Shown here: positions 15,852 to 23,289 of the stretch, in pieces
How the letters are laid out: every line of letters begins with the position of its first letter
Position numbering within the stretch: position 1 is the first letter of the stretch
DNA from: Bacteroidota bacterium
GTDB taxonomy: Bacteria; Bacteroidota; Bacteroidia; JAADEI01; JALVCQ01
DNA: 33,142 nucleotides
Direction: 5' to 3'
NCBI GenBank assembly: GCA_027009805.1
Contig: JALVCQ010000084.1
Location: forward strand, 1 to 33,142
Notes under the pieces: model-generated
The model's database searches: none
The model's input: the letters and a program-made list of their open reading frames with translations, nothing else
What the model was told of the DNA's origin: nothing
Position numbers and translations under genes: made by a program

Positions 15852-17129
15852 ATGCGTTACCTATCTCATCTAATCGTCACGACAGCGTTATTGGCCGGCG
15901 TTACGTGGTGGGTGTCGGCCCAGGAGTTGACCCTTTCGGGGGCGTTTCGTCCGCGCTTTGAACACCGTTACGGCTACGGCCAATTGGCTTCGCCGTCTCA
16001 ATGGCCTGCGAATTGGGTGTCGCAACGGACGCGATTAATAGCGGATTATCGTTCGGATGCGGCCGACGCCCGCATCGTCTTACAAAACGTACGGGTGTGG
16101 GGTGATGTGTCCACATTGAGCCGTTCTGATCGGTTTATTGCCTTTCATGAAGCGTGGGCGCGGGTGCCCTTATGGAGGCGGCTGAGTCTGAAAGTGGGGC
16201 GACAAGAAATTGTGTATGACGATCATCGCATCTTTGGGAATGTGGGGTGGGCGCAACAAGCCCGCAGCCATGACGCGGCGGTGTTGACCTACCGCTCGGC
16301 CGACCGGAAAACCCGGCTGGATGTGGGGGGCGCTCTCAACGCCAACAAGGAAGAGAAGTTTCGGAGCTATTATCCAAACACGGCGGGATATAAGGACATG
16401 CAATATCTGTGGTTTCATCGGGATCTGAATAAAGTCGGCGTGAGTGTGTTGGCGTTGAATGTGGGGCGCGAATATCCGGGCACGGCCGCCGATACTTTTC
16501 GGATTGACAACATGCAAACGCTGGGGGGACGTGTGGTGTATAAAGACAAAGGCCTCAGCGGTGGGGTAGCAGCCTATTATCAGGGGGGGAGGCAGGCCGG
16601 TAATGCTGTGAAGGCGTTTTATTATGCCGGAGAGGTGAAATACACCAAAAACGGCGTCACGGTGGGCGCGGGGCGCGAGTTCCTTTCAGGGAAGGCCACC
16701 AACGATTCCGGATCGGTGGTGAAGTCTTTTGCCCCACTGTTCGGGACCAATCATAAGTTTAACGGTTGGATGGACTATTTCTACGTGGGCACCTGGATGA
16801 ACTCGGTGGGCCTGGAAGACATTTACGGGGTGTTGTCGGTCAAGAAAGGCAAGACCGCGGTTACCTTGATGCCGCATCTGTTTCGGGCGGCCGCCGATGT
16901 GTATGACGGCTCGCAAAAGTTGTCTCGGACGTTGGGCACCGAAATCGACCTGAGCGTCAAGTATAAGCTGACGCCTTCGGCGGCGCTGGTAGCGGGTTTT
17001 TCCACGATGATGGCCACGGAGACGATGGAGGTGATGAAAGGTGGGAGCAAGGATGAGTTTAATCGGTGGGGGTGGATGATGTTGGTCATTCGTCCGCGGT
17101 TGGGACATTGGCGGTTTGAGGGGCGCTGA
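15852..17129 (+). CDS. Alginate-export-family outer-membrane porin
   Basis: A 425-residue protein with a signal peptide (cleavage after VSA near residue 23). It is a beta-barrel with the features of the alginate-export (AlgE-like) porin family: an early strand with SGAFRPRFEHRYGY, then NWVSQRTRLIADYRS, and the conserved FHEAWARVPLWRRLSLKVGRQEIVYDDHRIFGNVGWAQQ block. FKFNGWMDYF-like and GLEDIY stretches follow near 300-320. Despite the family name, members in Bacteroidota are not limited to alginate, and the substrate is unknown. It starts 12 bases after the receptor stop, so is probably co-transcribed with the receptor and nirS. It might allow diffusion of nitrite or another small anion to the periplasm, an inference from position only. 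A palindromic element starts 25 bases past its stop. Confidence 0.85.
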   Translation: MRYLSHLIVTTALLAGVTWWVSAQELTLSGAFRPRFEHRYGYGQLASPSQWPANWVSQRTRLIADYRSDAADARIVLQNVRVWGDVSTLSRSDRFIAFHEAWARVPLWRRLSLKVGRQEIVYDDHRIFGNVGWAQQARSHDAAVLTYRSADRKTRLDVGGALNANKEEKFRSYYPNTAGYKDMQYLWFHRDLNKVGVSVLALNVGREYPGTAADTFRIDNMQTLGGRVVYKDKGLSGGVAAYYQGGRQAGNAVKAFYYAGEVKYTKNGVTVGAGREFLSGKATNDSGSVVKSFAPLFGTNHKFNGWMDYFYVGTWMNSVGLEDIYGVLSVKKGKTAVTLMPHLFRAAADVYDGSQKLSRTLGTEIDLSVKYKLTPSAALVAGFSTMMATETMEVMKGGSKDEFNRWGWMMLVIRPRLGHWRFEGR

Positions 17130-17154
17130 GCGGCTTCCTTGTTTGGTATGGATA

Positions 17155-17188
17155 AACGGGCGGCGGCCCCGCGGGGCCGCCGCCCGTT
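17155..17188. repeat. 34-bp perfect palindrome
   Basis: AACGGGCGGCGGCCCC, a central GC, and its exact reverse complement. It starts 25 bases past the porin stop. It can form a very stable hairpin on either strand and could terminate the nirS operon, although no T run follows. Confidence 0.8.
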
Positions 17189-17324
17189 GCTCGTTCGCGT
17201 GAGGGGCCCGAAGGGCGCCGAGGCGCAAGCCGAGGCGGACCGAAGCCGTCAGGCGAAGGGCCGAGGCGGGCAGCCGAGCCCGCAGGGGCCCGACCCGAAG
17301 GCGCCCGAAGGGTAGGGGTTGTAG

Positions 17325-17344
17325 GGGCGATGCATGCATCGCCC
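17325..17344. repeat. 20-bp perfect palindrome
   Basis: GGGCGATGCATGCATCGCCC, preceded by TTGTAG and lying 34 bases past the mgtE stop on the - strand. It could form a hairpin terminator for mgtE or be the end of a dispersed repeat. Confidence 0.75.
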
Positions 17345-17378
17345 ATGAAGGCGCCGAAGGGACACGCCCAAAGCTTCT

Positions 17379-18773
17379 TTACAGCGAATGGCCAAACACG
17401 TAATTGAACAGAATGTAGGCCACCGTGAAGTAGATGCCCATCCCGGTGAGGTCGTTGAGGGTAGTGATGAAGGGGCCCATGGCCACGGCGGGGTCGATAT
17501 CGAGCTTGTGCAGGGTGAGGGGAATGACCACGCCCATGACGGTGGCCATGAGGATGACCACAAAGAGCGCGATGCTGACGGTGAGGGTCAACACCATCGA
17601 ATCTTGAAAGACAAGGCCGTAGGCGAAGATGAGCAGGCTGGTAATGCCGGCGATGAGCGTGCCGGTGATGAGCTCTTTGGCGAGCACTTTCCAACCGAGG
17701 GCCTGAGGACCGTGGGCGGCCAACGACTGGACGACGATGGCGCTGGCCTGAATGCCGGCGTTGCCGCCCATCGCTGCGATGAGCGGCATGAAAAAGGCCA
17801 TGGCGGGGTGCAGGCGGATGATGTCGCCGAACCGCCCGATGATGCGGCTGTTCAACACGCCGCCCAGCAGGCCGATCAGCAGCCACGGAAGGCGGGCCCG
17901 GGCAATTTCCCAGGCCGAGTCGGACACCTCCACGTCTTCGGTCACCCCCGTGAGGATGTTGATGTCTTCTTTGACTTCTTCTTGAAGATATTCGAGGATG
18001 TCGTCGATGGTGATGCGCCCCACCAGGCGGCCTTCCTGGTCAACCACGGGAAGGGAGACGAGGTCAAACTTTTCAGCGATTTCGACGATTTCCCGGGCGG
18101 GCGTATCGACGTGCACCGCCGGCACTTCTTCGGCCAACTTGTCCAGCGGCGTGTGGTCGTCGGCGACAACCAGCTCTTTGAGCGACACCTGCCCGCGCAG
18201 ACGTTGGGTTTCGTCCACCACATACACCGTATAGATTTCGTCGATTTCCCGTCCTTTCCGGCGGATCAGGTCCAGCGCATCCCGAACGGTGTAACGGGCG
18301 GGGACGGCGATGAATTCTGTGGTCATCAAGGCACCGGCGGTGTCTTCTTGATGGGTGATCAAATAGAGAATCGACTCCGCCCTGTCGGCGGGGATGGTAT
18401 GGCCGGCTTGCTCACGAATCATCCGCAGCACGGCTTCTTGCCGGTCCTGAGGCATCAGGCGGATGAGGTCCACGGCGTCGTCGGGGTCGAGATGCGGCAG
18501 GAAGCGGCGGACGAAATCTTCGGCCGGCAGATGTGCCAGAATGCTGCGGGCGTCTTCTTCTTCCAGTTCGGGCAACACTTCCGCAGCCACGTCGTCCGGA
18601 AGCAGCTTAAAAAGCCGCAGGACTTTGTCTTCATCTAACTCATCGAACACATCGGCGATGTCGGCCGGGTGCAGGCTCAGCAGGATGCGGCGGATCTGTT
18701 CGGTGGGGCCGGTTTCAAGGAGCCGTTCGAGGTCTTGAACGATCTGCTTTTCCAATACGCTGTTGGGATGCAT
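17379..18773 (-). CDS. mgtE: Magnesium transporter MgtE
   Basis: A 464-residue Mg2+ channel of the inner membrane. The cytosolic N domain (about 20-130) shows the helical superhelix repeats HPADIADVFDELDEDK, LPELEEEDARSILAHL and LDPDDAVDLIRLMP. Two CBS domains follow (about 140-260) with TTEFIAVPARYTVRDAL and VVDQEGRLVGRITIDDILEYL; in this family they bind Mg2+ and close the pore at high concentration. The transmembrane pore (about 290-460) has the diagnostic AAMGGNAGIQASAIVVQSLA and the final helices with TTLNDLTGMGIYF. Length is normal. It starts 10 bases after the rsmA stop, so the two are probably co-transcribed and mgtE has no visible promoter of its own. Confidence 0.97.
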   Translation of the reverse strand: MHPNSVLEKQIVQDLERLLETGPTEQIRRILLSLHPADIADVFDELDEDKVLRLFKLLPDDVAAEVLPELEEEDARSILAHLPAEDFVRRFLPHLDPDDAVDLIRLMPQDRQEAVLRMIREQAGHTIPADRAESILYLITHQEDTAGALMTTEFIAVPARYTVRDALDLIRRKGREIDEIYTVYVVDETQRLRGQVSLKELVVADDHTPLDKLAEEVPAVHVDTPAREIVEIAEKFDLVSLPVVDQEGRLVGRITIDDILEYLQEEVKEDINILTGVTEDVEVSDSAWEIARARLPWLLIGLLGGVLNSRIIGRFGDIIRLHPAMAFFMPLIAAMGGNAGIQASAIVVQSLAAHGPQALGWKVLAKELITGTLIAGITSLLIFAYGLVFQDSMVLTLTVSIALFVVILMATVMGVVIPLTLHKLDIDPAVAMGPFITTLNDLTGMGIYFTVAYILFNYVFGHSL

Positions 18774-18783
18774 CCGATGGGGG

Positions 18784-19557
18784 TTATGGGCGGTGTTGCA
18801 AATTTGCTAATCGTTCGGCGGCCCGTATCCACGTGGCGATATCGACGGCTTCGGCCCGCAGCTGGTCGATGCCCAGCTCGGCAAAGACGGGCAGCCATGC
18901 CGCCGGGATGTTGTTTTTCAGTTTTTTCCGCCGGTGGCGAAATCCGACCTTGATGACCCGCAGCAGGTGGTCCGGCGTGACGGCGGGCAGGCGGGATTTT
19001 CGTTCGAAACGCGTCACAGCCGACCACACCTTCGGTTGTGGAGAAAAAGCCGTAGGCGGCACGTCAAATAAGTAGGTGCGCTGGTAAAAAGCGCCCACCA
19101 GCACCGACAAAATGCCGTAATCGCGGCCGCCGGGGCGGGCCGTCAGCCGTCGGGCTACTTCCCGTTGCCACATCCCGCCCCACGACGGCACGTACGTTGC
19201 CCGTTGCATCACGTGCACCACCAGCGGCCCCGAGATCGAGTAGGGAAAATTGCCCACCACGCTCACCGGTGCAGGCACGTCCGCTTCAAAAGCCCATTGC
19301 AAAAAGTCTTGATGCAACACCTGCACGTCGGGATGGGCGCGACGCAGCTTTTCAGCCCAATAGGGGTCCACTTCCACCACCCACAACGTTTTGTCGGGAT
19401 AGGTGGCTTGCAGGGCCCGTGTCAGCATGCCGCCGCCGCCGCCCACTTCAATCACCGAAGGAGCGGCGGGACGCAACGCACGGGCGATCTTGCGGGCAAG
19501 GGCGTCGTCTTTCAGAAAACACTGCCCCAGCCGGCGGGAGGGACGGACTAAACGCAT
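18784..19557 (-). CDS. rsmA: 16S rRNA dimethyladenosine transferase RsmA (KsgA)
   Basis: A 257-residue methyltransferase that dimethylates two adjacent adenosines in the 3' hairpin of 16S rRNA during small-subunit maturation. The N-terminus has RRLGQCFLKDD, matching the family's K-xLGQ-FL-D start. SAM motif I reads VIEVGGGGGMLT at about 35-46, where most members have GPG rather than GGG. Motif IV, NFPYSIS at about 103-109, is the N-[LF]-P-Y target-base signature. QREVARRLTARPGGRDYGILSVL and PPTAFSPQPKVWSAV follow, then the C-terminal helical domain. The frame is open upstream to 19785, but that part is low-complexity and overlaps the asparagine synthetase gene, so the start is the ATG at 19557. 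A perfect -7 box ends only four bases before it. mgtE follows 10 bases downstream. Confidence 0.96.
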   Translation of the reverse strand: MRLVRPSRRLGQCFLKDDALARKIARALRPAAPSVIEVGGGGGMLTRALQATYPDKTLWVVEVDPYWAEKLRRAHPDVQVLHQDFLQWAFEADVPAPVSVVGNFPYSISGPLVVHVMQRATYVPSWGGMWQREVARRLTARPGGRDYGILSVLVGAFYQRTYLFDVPPTAFSPQPKVWSAVTRFERKSRLPAVTPDHLLRVIKVGFRHRRKKLKNNIPAAWLPVFAELGIDQLRAEAVDIATWIRAAERLANLQHRP

Positions 19558-19561
19558 GGGC

Positions 19562-19569
19562 CAAAGGTA
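19562..19569 (-). promoter_or_regulatory. -7 box of rsmA-mgtE, possibly leaderless
   Basis: TACCTTTG on the - strand is an exact TAnnTTTG match, identical to the ssrA and gpmI boxes. Four bases (GCCC) separate it from the rsmA ATG, so the start codon would sit at about +1 to +3. No clear -33 element is seen. Confidence 0.55.
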
Positions 19570-19703
19570 AGGCAAACGGACAGCGGCGGTTCTCACCGAC
19601 AACAGAGGATACAAAAAATGCCCCCCCCCACGTGATACGTCACCCAGGGCCGGAGAAGGATGCTTCTGTGCTCGATTCATGGATGGATTCCCGCCCGGGT
19701 CCC

Positions 19704-21572
19704 TCAAACCGTAATGGACAGGTGGCGCTCCAGATGCCCGGCGATGTCTTCGATGGGGTCTTGACGAACGAACAGCCGCCCCCACGTTTCCAATGCGATG
19801 AATTTGGCTACATGATACCGTGGAAAACGGGTTCTTAGAAATTCCATCTCATCAGGCTTCAGTCGAAATGTCTCGCTGACGAATCCGTTTTTGAAGAATG
19901 ATTCATCGGCTTGCACATAATGCAGTCCGAACATTGGAAATCCCATTTTCTTTTTGTAGATGAGGCTGTCAGGTAAATATTTCGCAGCCAACCGCCGCAC
20001 AATCTTTTTGTCGATTAAAAAGGGGTGTTTGTAATTGTAGAATCGCCGGATACGGCCGATTTTATATTCGCTGGGTAAGTTGATGGCAAACTCGAGAATG
20101 GACTCGTCGAGAAACGGAAAACGTGCCTCGATGGAATGAATCATTCCCATGCGGTCGTTTCGCCATAGCAACGACACGATGCCTTCCCGAAGCATCTGCA
20201 AGGTCAGATAATGTTCCTGCCGTTTGTTCGGGGGTAAAAAGTCGAGTTTGGCCATTCCCTCCTGCCGAAGCAGGTCGCGTGTGAAGTTGTAAAGCATCTT
20301 TTCAAAAAGGACCTCCATTCCGGCGGCGCCGCCCCCCTGGATATAGCTTTTCAGCGGCGGAAACAACGCATACAACTTGTTCAGCAAGGTGAACGGCAGG
20401 CGAATCAGGGCATTGTATCGGCGGGTGAGCAAACGGGGATACCCTAAGAACAATTCGTCGGAACCTTCGCCGGTCAATACGGCTTTCACCTGTTCCGAAC
20501 GGGCCATCGCCGAAACGTTGGAAAAGGGGACTGCATTGGTGTGTACCACAACGGGCGACTCGTAGTGCCAGGTGACTTTTGCAAAATCCCGGATAAAATA
20601 TTCCGGCCGGAAGGGATAGTCAAAAAGCGGTCGTTTGACAGCGCCGGCCAGACGTTGGGCGTCTTCAAATTCGGAATATTTCCCCAATACATTGGCCGTG
20701 AAAAGCTTAAAGTCGCTGTCGGCATAACGATCGGCATAGACGGTGATCAGGCTGGAATCAATCCCACCGCTGACATAGGCGCCCATGGGCGCGTCGCTGA
20801 TGAGCATCTTTTTCACCACCGAGGCCATCAGCCCGTCCAGTTCTTCCAGCGCGGCTTTGAAACCCGCTTTCCGGCGCCGTTGATATTGTTCGGGAGAAAT
20901 GAAGTCGTCCAGCCGACAATACGTATGGGTTTTCTTCCCCGCAGGAGAAAATTCGACCCATGTGCCCGGCGTCACGTGGACCGCTTCTTTGAAAACGGTT
21001 TCGTATCGGGATTTTTCCAGGATGCCCAATGTGGAATACAACAGCCGAGGCTCATCAAGCGTCAACGGGAGGGTGTGCGATAGGGCTTTCAGCTCGGAAG
21101 CGAAAAAAACGGTGCCGTTTTTTTCCGCATAAAAAAGCGGCTTGATGCCCACCCGGTCCCGGGCCAATACCAGTCGTTGCGTATGGCGGTCCCAGAACGC
21201 AAAAGCAAACATGCCTTGAATGGCTTGTAACGTCTGTGATACACCATATTCGAGCAAATGGCGATATAAAACCTCTGTGTCGCTGGTGGAGCGGAAGCGC
21301 ACGCCTTTCTCCTCGAGTTGTCGGCGCAGTTGTTGGAAATTATAGATTTCTCCGTTGTAAACCAACATGCGACCGTCCTCTCCGAAAGGCTGATGTCCGC
21401 GTTCCGATAAGTCCAGAAGGCTTAATCGGTTATGCGCCAGTCCCGCATGTTCGTCTTGATAAAAACCGGTGTGGTCCGGACCTCGGTGTGTTTGCAATGA
21501 GGCGGCTTGTTCCAGCCACTTGGGGGGGCTCCACTTACCATTCCAGTGGAAAAAACCGGCAATCCCACACAT
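19704..21572 (-). CDS. asnB: Asparagine synthetase (glutamine-hydrolysing), AsnB type
   Basis: A 622-residue enzyme converting aspartate, glutamine and ATP to asparagine. Cys2 (MCGIAG) is the nucleophile of the N-terminal class II glutaminase domain, with HNRLSLLDLSERGHQP, YNGEIYN and SDTEVL all present up to about residue 100. The synthetase domain has the PP-loop VSGGIDSS at about 267-274 and the later GEGSDELFLGYPR. Near the C-terminus come IEARFPFLD and IYKKKMGFPMFG. The position and spacing fit the roughly 600-620-residue AsnB branch. Some paralogues act on other acceptors in cell-surface or secondary metabolism; nothing in the neighbourhood points that way, so amino acid biosynthesis is the default. 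It appears monocistronic, with an exact -7 box 29 bases upstream and a 146-base gap to rsmA. Confidence 0.95.
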   Translation of the reverse strand: MCGIAGFFHWNGKWSPPKWLEQAASLQTHRGPDHTGFYQDEHAGLAHNRLSLLDLSERGHQPFGEDGRMLVYNGEIYNFQQLRRQLEEKGVRFRSTSDTEVLYRHLLEYGVSQTLQAIQGMFAFAFWDRHTQRLVLARDRVGIKPLFYAEKNGTVFFASELKALSHTLPLTLDEPRLLYSTLGILEKSRYETVFKEAVHVTPGTWVEFSPAGKKTHTYCRLDDFISPEQYQRRRKAGFKAALEELDGLMASVVKKMLISDAPMGAYVSGGIDSSLITVYADRYADSDFKLFTANVLGKYSEFEDAQRLAGAVKRPLFDYPFRPEYFIRDFAKVTWHYESPVVVHTNAVPFSNVSAMARSEQVKAVLTGEGSDELFLGYPRLLTRRYNALIRLPFTLLNKLYALFPPLKSYIQGGGAAGMEVLFEKMLYNFTRDLLRQEGMAKLDFLPPNKRQEHYLTLQMLREGIVSLLWRNDRMGMIHSIEARFPFLDESILEFAINLPSEYKIGRIRRFYNYKHPFLIDKKIVRRLAAKYLPDSLIYKKKMGFPMFGLHYVQADESFFKNGFVSETFRLKPDEMEFLRTRFPRYHVAKFIALETWGRLFVRQDPIEDIAGHLERHLSITV

Positions 21573-21601
21573 ACAACCTGATTTTGGGAAAATGTGAGCG
21601 G

Positions 21602-21609
21602 CAAAACTA
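21602..21609 (-). promoter_or_regulatory. -7 box of asnB
   Basis: TAGTTTTG on the - strand is an exact TAnnTTTG match, with 29 bases between it and the asnB ATG. A TTCG lies 18 bases upstream as a poor -33 candidate. Confidence 0.65.
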
Positions 21610-21747
21610 CTCTCCCCATTTAGGTTCCGAAGCCCGTGAGATAATGCCCGCCTCCTCCTTCACCCTCATCGATGCTGATGGCGCCGCCGGCCGTTTTTCC
21701 GGTGGTGGGGGCACACATGCCCTCCCTCTTCCGGATAAGACTATCAG

Positions 21748-22127
21748 TGGAGCCGGAGGGATTCGAACCCTCGTCCGGTGATGGCTTCCACTCACCCTCT
21801 ACATGCTTAGGTCCGGATTCGATGCTTGGGCAAAGCGCAGGTGCGGACCCCACCTATACGCCTTGCCGCAGCCTTCGCTGATACTCGGACCGGATGGTCG
21901 AAGGCGCTCCCATCCGGCCGGTCGGTGGAAACCGACGCCCCTTGAAGCAGCTTCACCGACGCAGCCGCTTCGGGACGCTCGTGCCTATCGGCCTTGCCGA
22001 TTAGGCAGCGAGAGCATACGAAGTGTTGCCATGTAAAAGTGGCACGCAGGTTGAGATTAACGAGCCAACCTGCAACGCTCGGCATGCAGGTGCGCAGACA
22101 ACCATCCCGTCGATGCCTGTCGGCCCC
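21748..22127 (-). ncRNA. ssrA: Transfer-messenger RNA (tmRNA)
   Basis: A 380-base RNA that rescues stalled ribosomes with SmpB. The 5' end GGGGCCGACAGGCATCGACG and the 3' end GGTTCGAATCCCTCCGGCTCCA form the tRNA-like domain, with a 7-bp acceptor (GGGGCCG with CGGCTCC, one G-U). The resume codon and tag frame are at 22030-22001: GGC AAC ACT TCG TAT GCT CTC GCT GCC TAA, encoding GNTSYALAA. The GCCTAATCGGCAAGGC stem after the tag stop is also typical. CCA is not encoded (the discriminator A is followed by CTG). An exact -7 box lies 13 bases upstream of the mature 5' end. The open frame on this strand at 21807-22334 is only the RNA read as protein. Confidence 0.98.
22001..22030 (-). CDS. tmRNA proteolysis tag frame
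   Basis: This is the internal reading frame of ssrA, encoding GNTSYALAA and a TAA stop. The terminal ALAA is the degradation signal read by ClpXP-type proteases. It has no start codon; translation resumes here from a stalled ribosome. Confidence 0.9.
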   Translation of the reverse strand, partial: GNTSYALAA

Positions 22128-22140
22128 ATGAAATCGAGCA

Positions 22141-22148
22141 CAAAGGTA
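22141..22148 (-). promoter_or_regulatory. -7 box of ssrA
   Basis: TACCTTTG on the - strand is an exact TAnnTTTG match, with 13 bases between it and the mature tmRNA 5' end. The spacing agrees with the tRNA-fMet promoter. A TTTTC lies about 16 bases upstream. Confidence 0.7.
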
Positions 22149-22257
22149 ACGCCCTTCCCCTATGAAAAGTTCATCATAGATAAAAAATGCCGGAGTAGCT
22201 GATAAGGCAATGAAAGAAGCGGCGGTGGAAATGGGTAGGAGAATAATCGGATTTTTG

Positions 22258-22265
22258 TATGTTTG
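22258..22265 (+). promoter_or_regulatory. Putative -7 box for the unknown gene at 22320
   Basis: TATGTTTG is an exact TAnnTTTG match, 54 bases before the ATG. The leader is longer than at the other genes and the region is AT-rich, so a chance match is more likely here. Confidence 0.45.
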
Positions 22266-22319
22266 TGTGTCCTTCATACGCTTTTTTGCGTTTAACATTA
22301 TGCGGTAAAGGCACAAGCA

Positions 22320-22961
22320 ATGCTGGAGGTACAATTGGTTTCTCCGTTAAGCCCTGTGTATCAAGTGTGGGAAAAGGGGAGGGATGAAAGTGGGAGAAAA
22401 ACGTCTCCCGAAAGTGAAATGATAAGAGAATTGGCTCGTGAGTTGGAGGAATATGCGTCTATGGTCGCCCGGAGTCCCCAACCGCTTCGGAGAATTGAAG
22501 AACATTTTCATCAGTTGGGGACGATGTTTATGAAAATGATTTCGTTGGCAACCGAAGCCGGCTATCTGTCAGACATAGAAAAACAAAAGGAAATTTTGGA
22601 AGCGCGATTTAAGGAGCAGGGCGAGGCACAGGCATTGATGCGAAGAATATATCATCAAGATGAGTTGAATCGATCGGCACTGTCGAAGTTCCAGTTATAC
22701 GAAGAGAAGATAGCAAGACCGGATGACGTGTGGGAATTTGTCCAGACGGCAGTGTCTATGAGCATGCTTTTGATTGCCTTATTTTGGGCGCTCGATAACG
22801 GTTTGCCTGATGATAATATGAGGAATCTTCTTCGAGATCTGAATAAAGTCTTGACAATGTATGAGGAGCTGTGTGATCGCATTATAGAAGAAGTGCATGC
22901 TCATGTGCTTTATAAAAAGTTGCATAGTGAGGACATGTTTACACAAAAGGCACTTCATTAA
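22320..22961 (+). CDS. Unrecognised, largely helical protein of 213 residues
   Basis: I do not recognise this protein. It is rich in Glu, Arg, Leu and Met and should be almost entirely alpha-helical; stretches such as EMIRELARELEEYASMV and LSDIEKQKEILEARFKEQGEAQALMRR suggest helical bundles or coiled coil. A more hydrophobic segment (SMSMLLIALFWALDNGL at about 146-162) could be a buried helix or a single membrane segment. There is no signal peptide and no catalytic motif. G+C is visibly lower than in the flanking genes (about 48 percent in the first 60 bases against about 60 in topA). The ATG at 22320 is the first in frame, and a -7 box lies upstream. The 3' end overlaps the next open frame by 65 bases if that frame uses its first ATG. 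It may be a recent arrival or simply a fast-evolving gene. Confidence 0.6.
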   Translation: MLEVQLVSPLSPVYQVWEKGRDESGRKTSPESEMIRELARELEEYASMVARSPQPLRRIEEHFHQLGTMFMKMISLATEAGYLSDIEKQKEILEARFKEQGEAQALMRRIYHQDELNRSALSKFQLYEEKIARPDDVWEFVQTAVSMSMLLIALFWALDNGLPDDNMRNLLRDLNKVLTMYEELCDRIIEEVHAHVLYKKLHSEDMFTQKALH

Positions 22962-23289
22962 AAACAGAGAAGATTCGCGCATATCAGCCAAGGTAAGAGC
23001 GAAGTGCAATGACTTTATCACTGTTTGTTGCAATTCTAAAGGTCACAACGACTTTATTCGGCGATGCAAGGAGACATACCGAGGCGGTAAGTTTGGATAT
23101 AGATGGCTGAAAAATGATCGGGTATTTTCTTTTACAATTAAGGTGCGCGGGAAACCTGAGTACCGCATTACGGGATTGGTGGAGGTCAGCACCCAAACGG
23201 TTTTCGTTGTCTCCTTGACCACCCGAGAGGGAGCCTATAAGATTGACGTGAACACCCTAACGCCTCAGGCGTTTGAGTGTATAGATTAA
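22897..23289 (+). CDS. Unrecognised small ORF, start uncertain, possibly a gene remnant
   Basis: The frame encodes up to 130 residues if it begins at the ATG at 22897, inside the previous gene in another frame. The first 21 residues from that start (a Cys/His-rich MLMCFIKSCIVR...) are just the shadow of the upstream gene. The part after 22962 reads more like a real protein: KCNDFITVCCNSKGHNDFIRRC, then a beta-rich stretch (VFSFTIKVRGKPEYRITGLVEVSTQTVFVVSL) with four Cys early on. That part has no ATG, GTG or TTG in frame. So either translation is coupled from the upstream gene through the overlapping ATG, or the 5' end has been lost and this is a remnant. The region is AT-rich (about 38 percent G+C at 22921-22980). 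No family was recognised. Confidence 0.4.
   Translation: MLMCFIKSCIVRTCLHKRHFIKNREDSRISAKVRAKCNDFITVCCNSKGHNDFIRRCKETYRGGKFGYRWLKNDRVFSFTIKVRGKPEYRITGLVEVSTQTVFVVSLTTREGAYKIDVNTLTPQAFECID

Larger units (their letters stand above)
17155..17344. repeat. GC-rich palindromic intergenic element
   Basis: The gap between the convergent porin gene and mgtE is about 75-80 percent G+C and full of short dyads. It has a 34-bp perfect palindrome on the left, a 20-bp perfect palindrome on the right, and between them a chain of units built on GGGCCCGAAGGGC, CCGAGGCG and GGCGCC. The 10-mer AGGGGCCCGA occurs twice, at 17202 and 17284. Read on the - strand, several units form short stems closed by a C(TTCG)G tetraloop. 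There is no credible reading frame. It looks like a repeated intergenic element or bidirectional terminator rather than a gene. Confidence 0.7.

Noticed and set aside
17086-17886. Long - strand frame continuing from the mgtE end through the GC-rich element
   Set aside because: It is out of frame with MgtE and made of Arg/Pro/Ala/His low-complexity sequence from the repeat units; not a credible protein.
17388-18638. A 416-codon open frame on the + strand inside mgtE
   Set aside because: Shadow of mgtE; composition is dominated by Asp, Gly and His as expected for the reverse complement of an acidic, Leu/Glu-rich protein.
21807-22334. A 175-codon open frame on the - strand over ssrA
   Set aside because: It reads straight through the tmRNA, whose ends, tag and tRNA-like domain are unmistakable.
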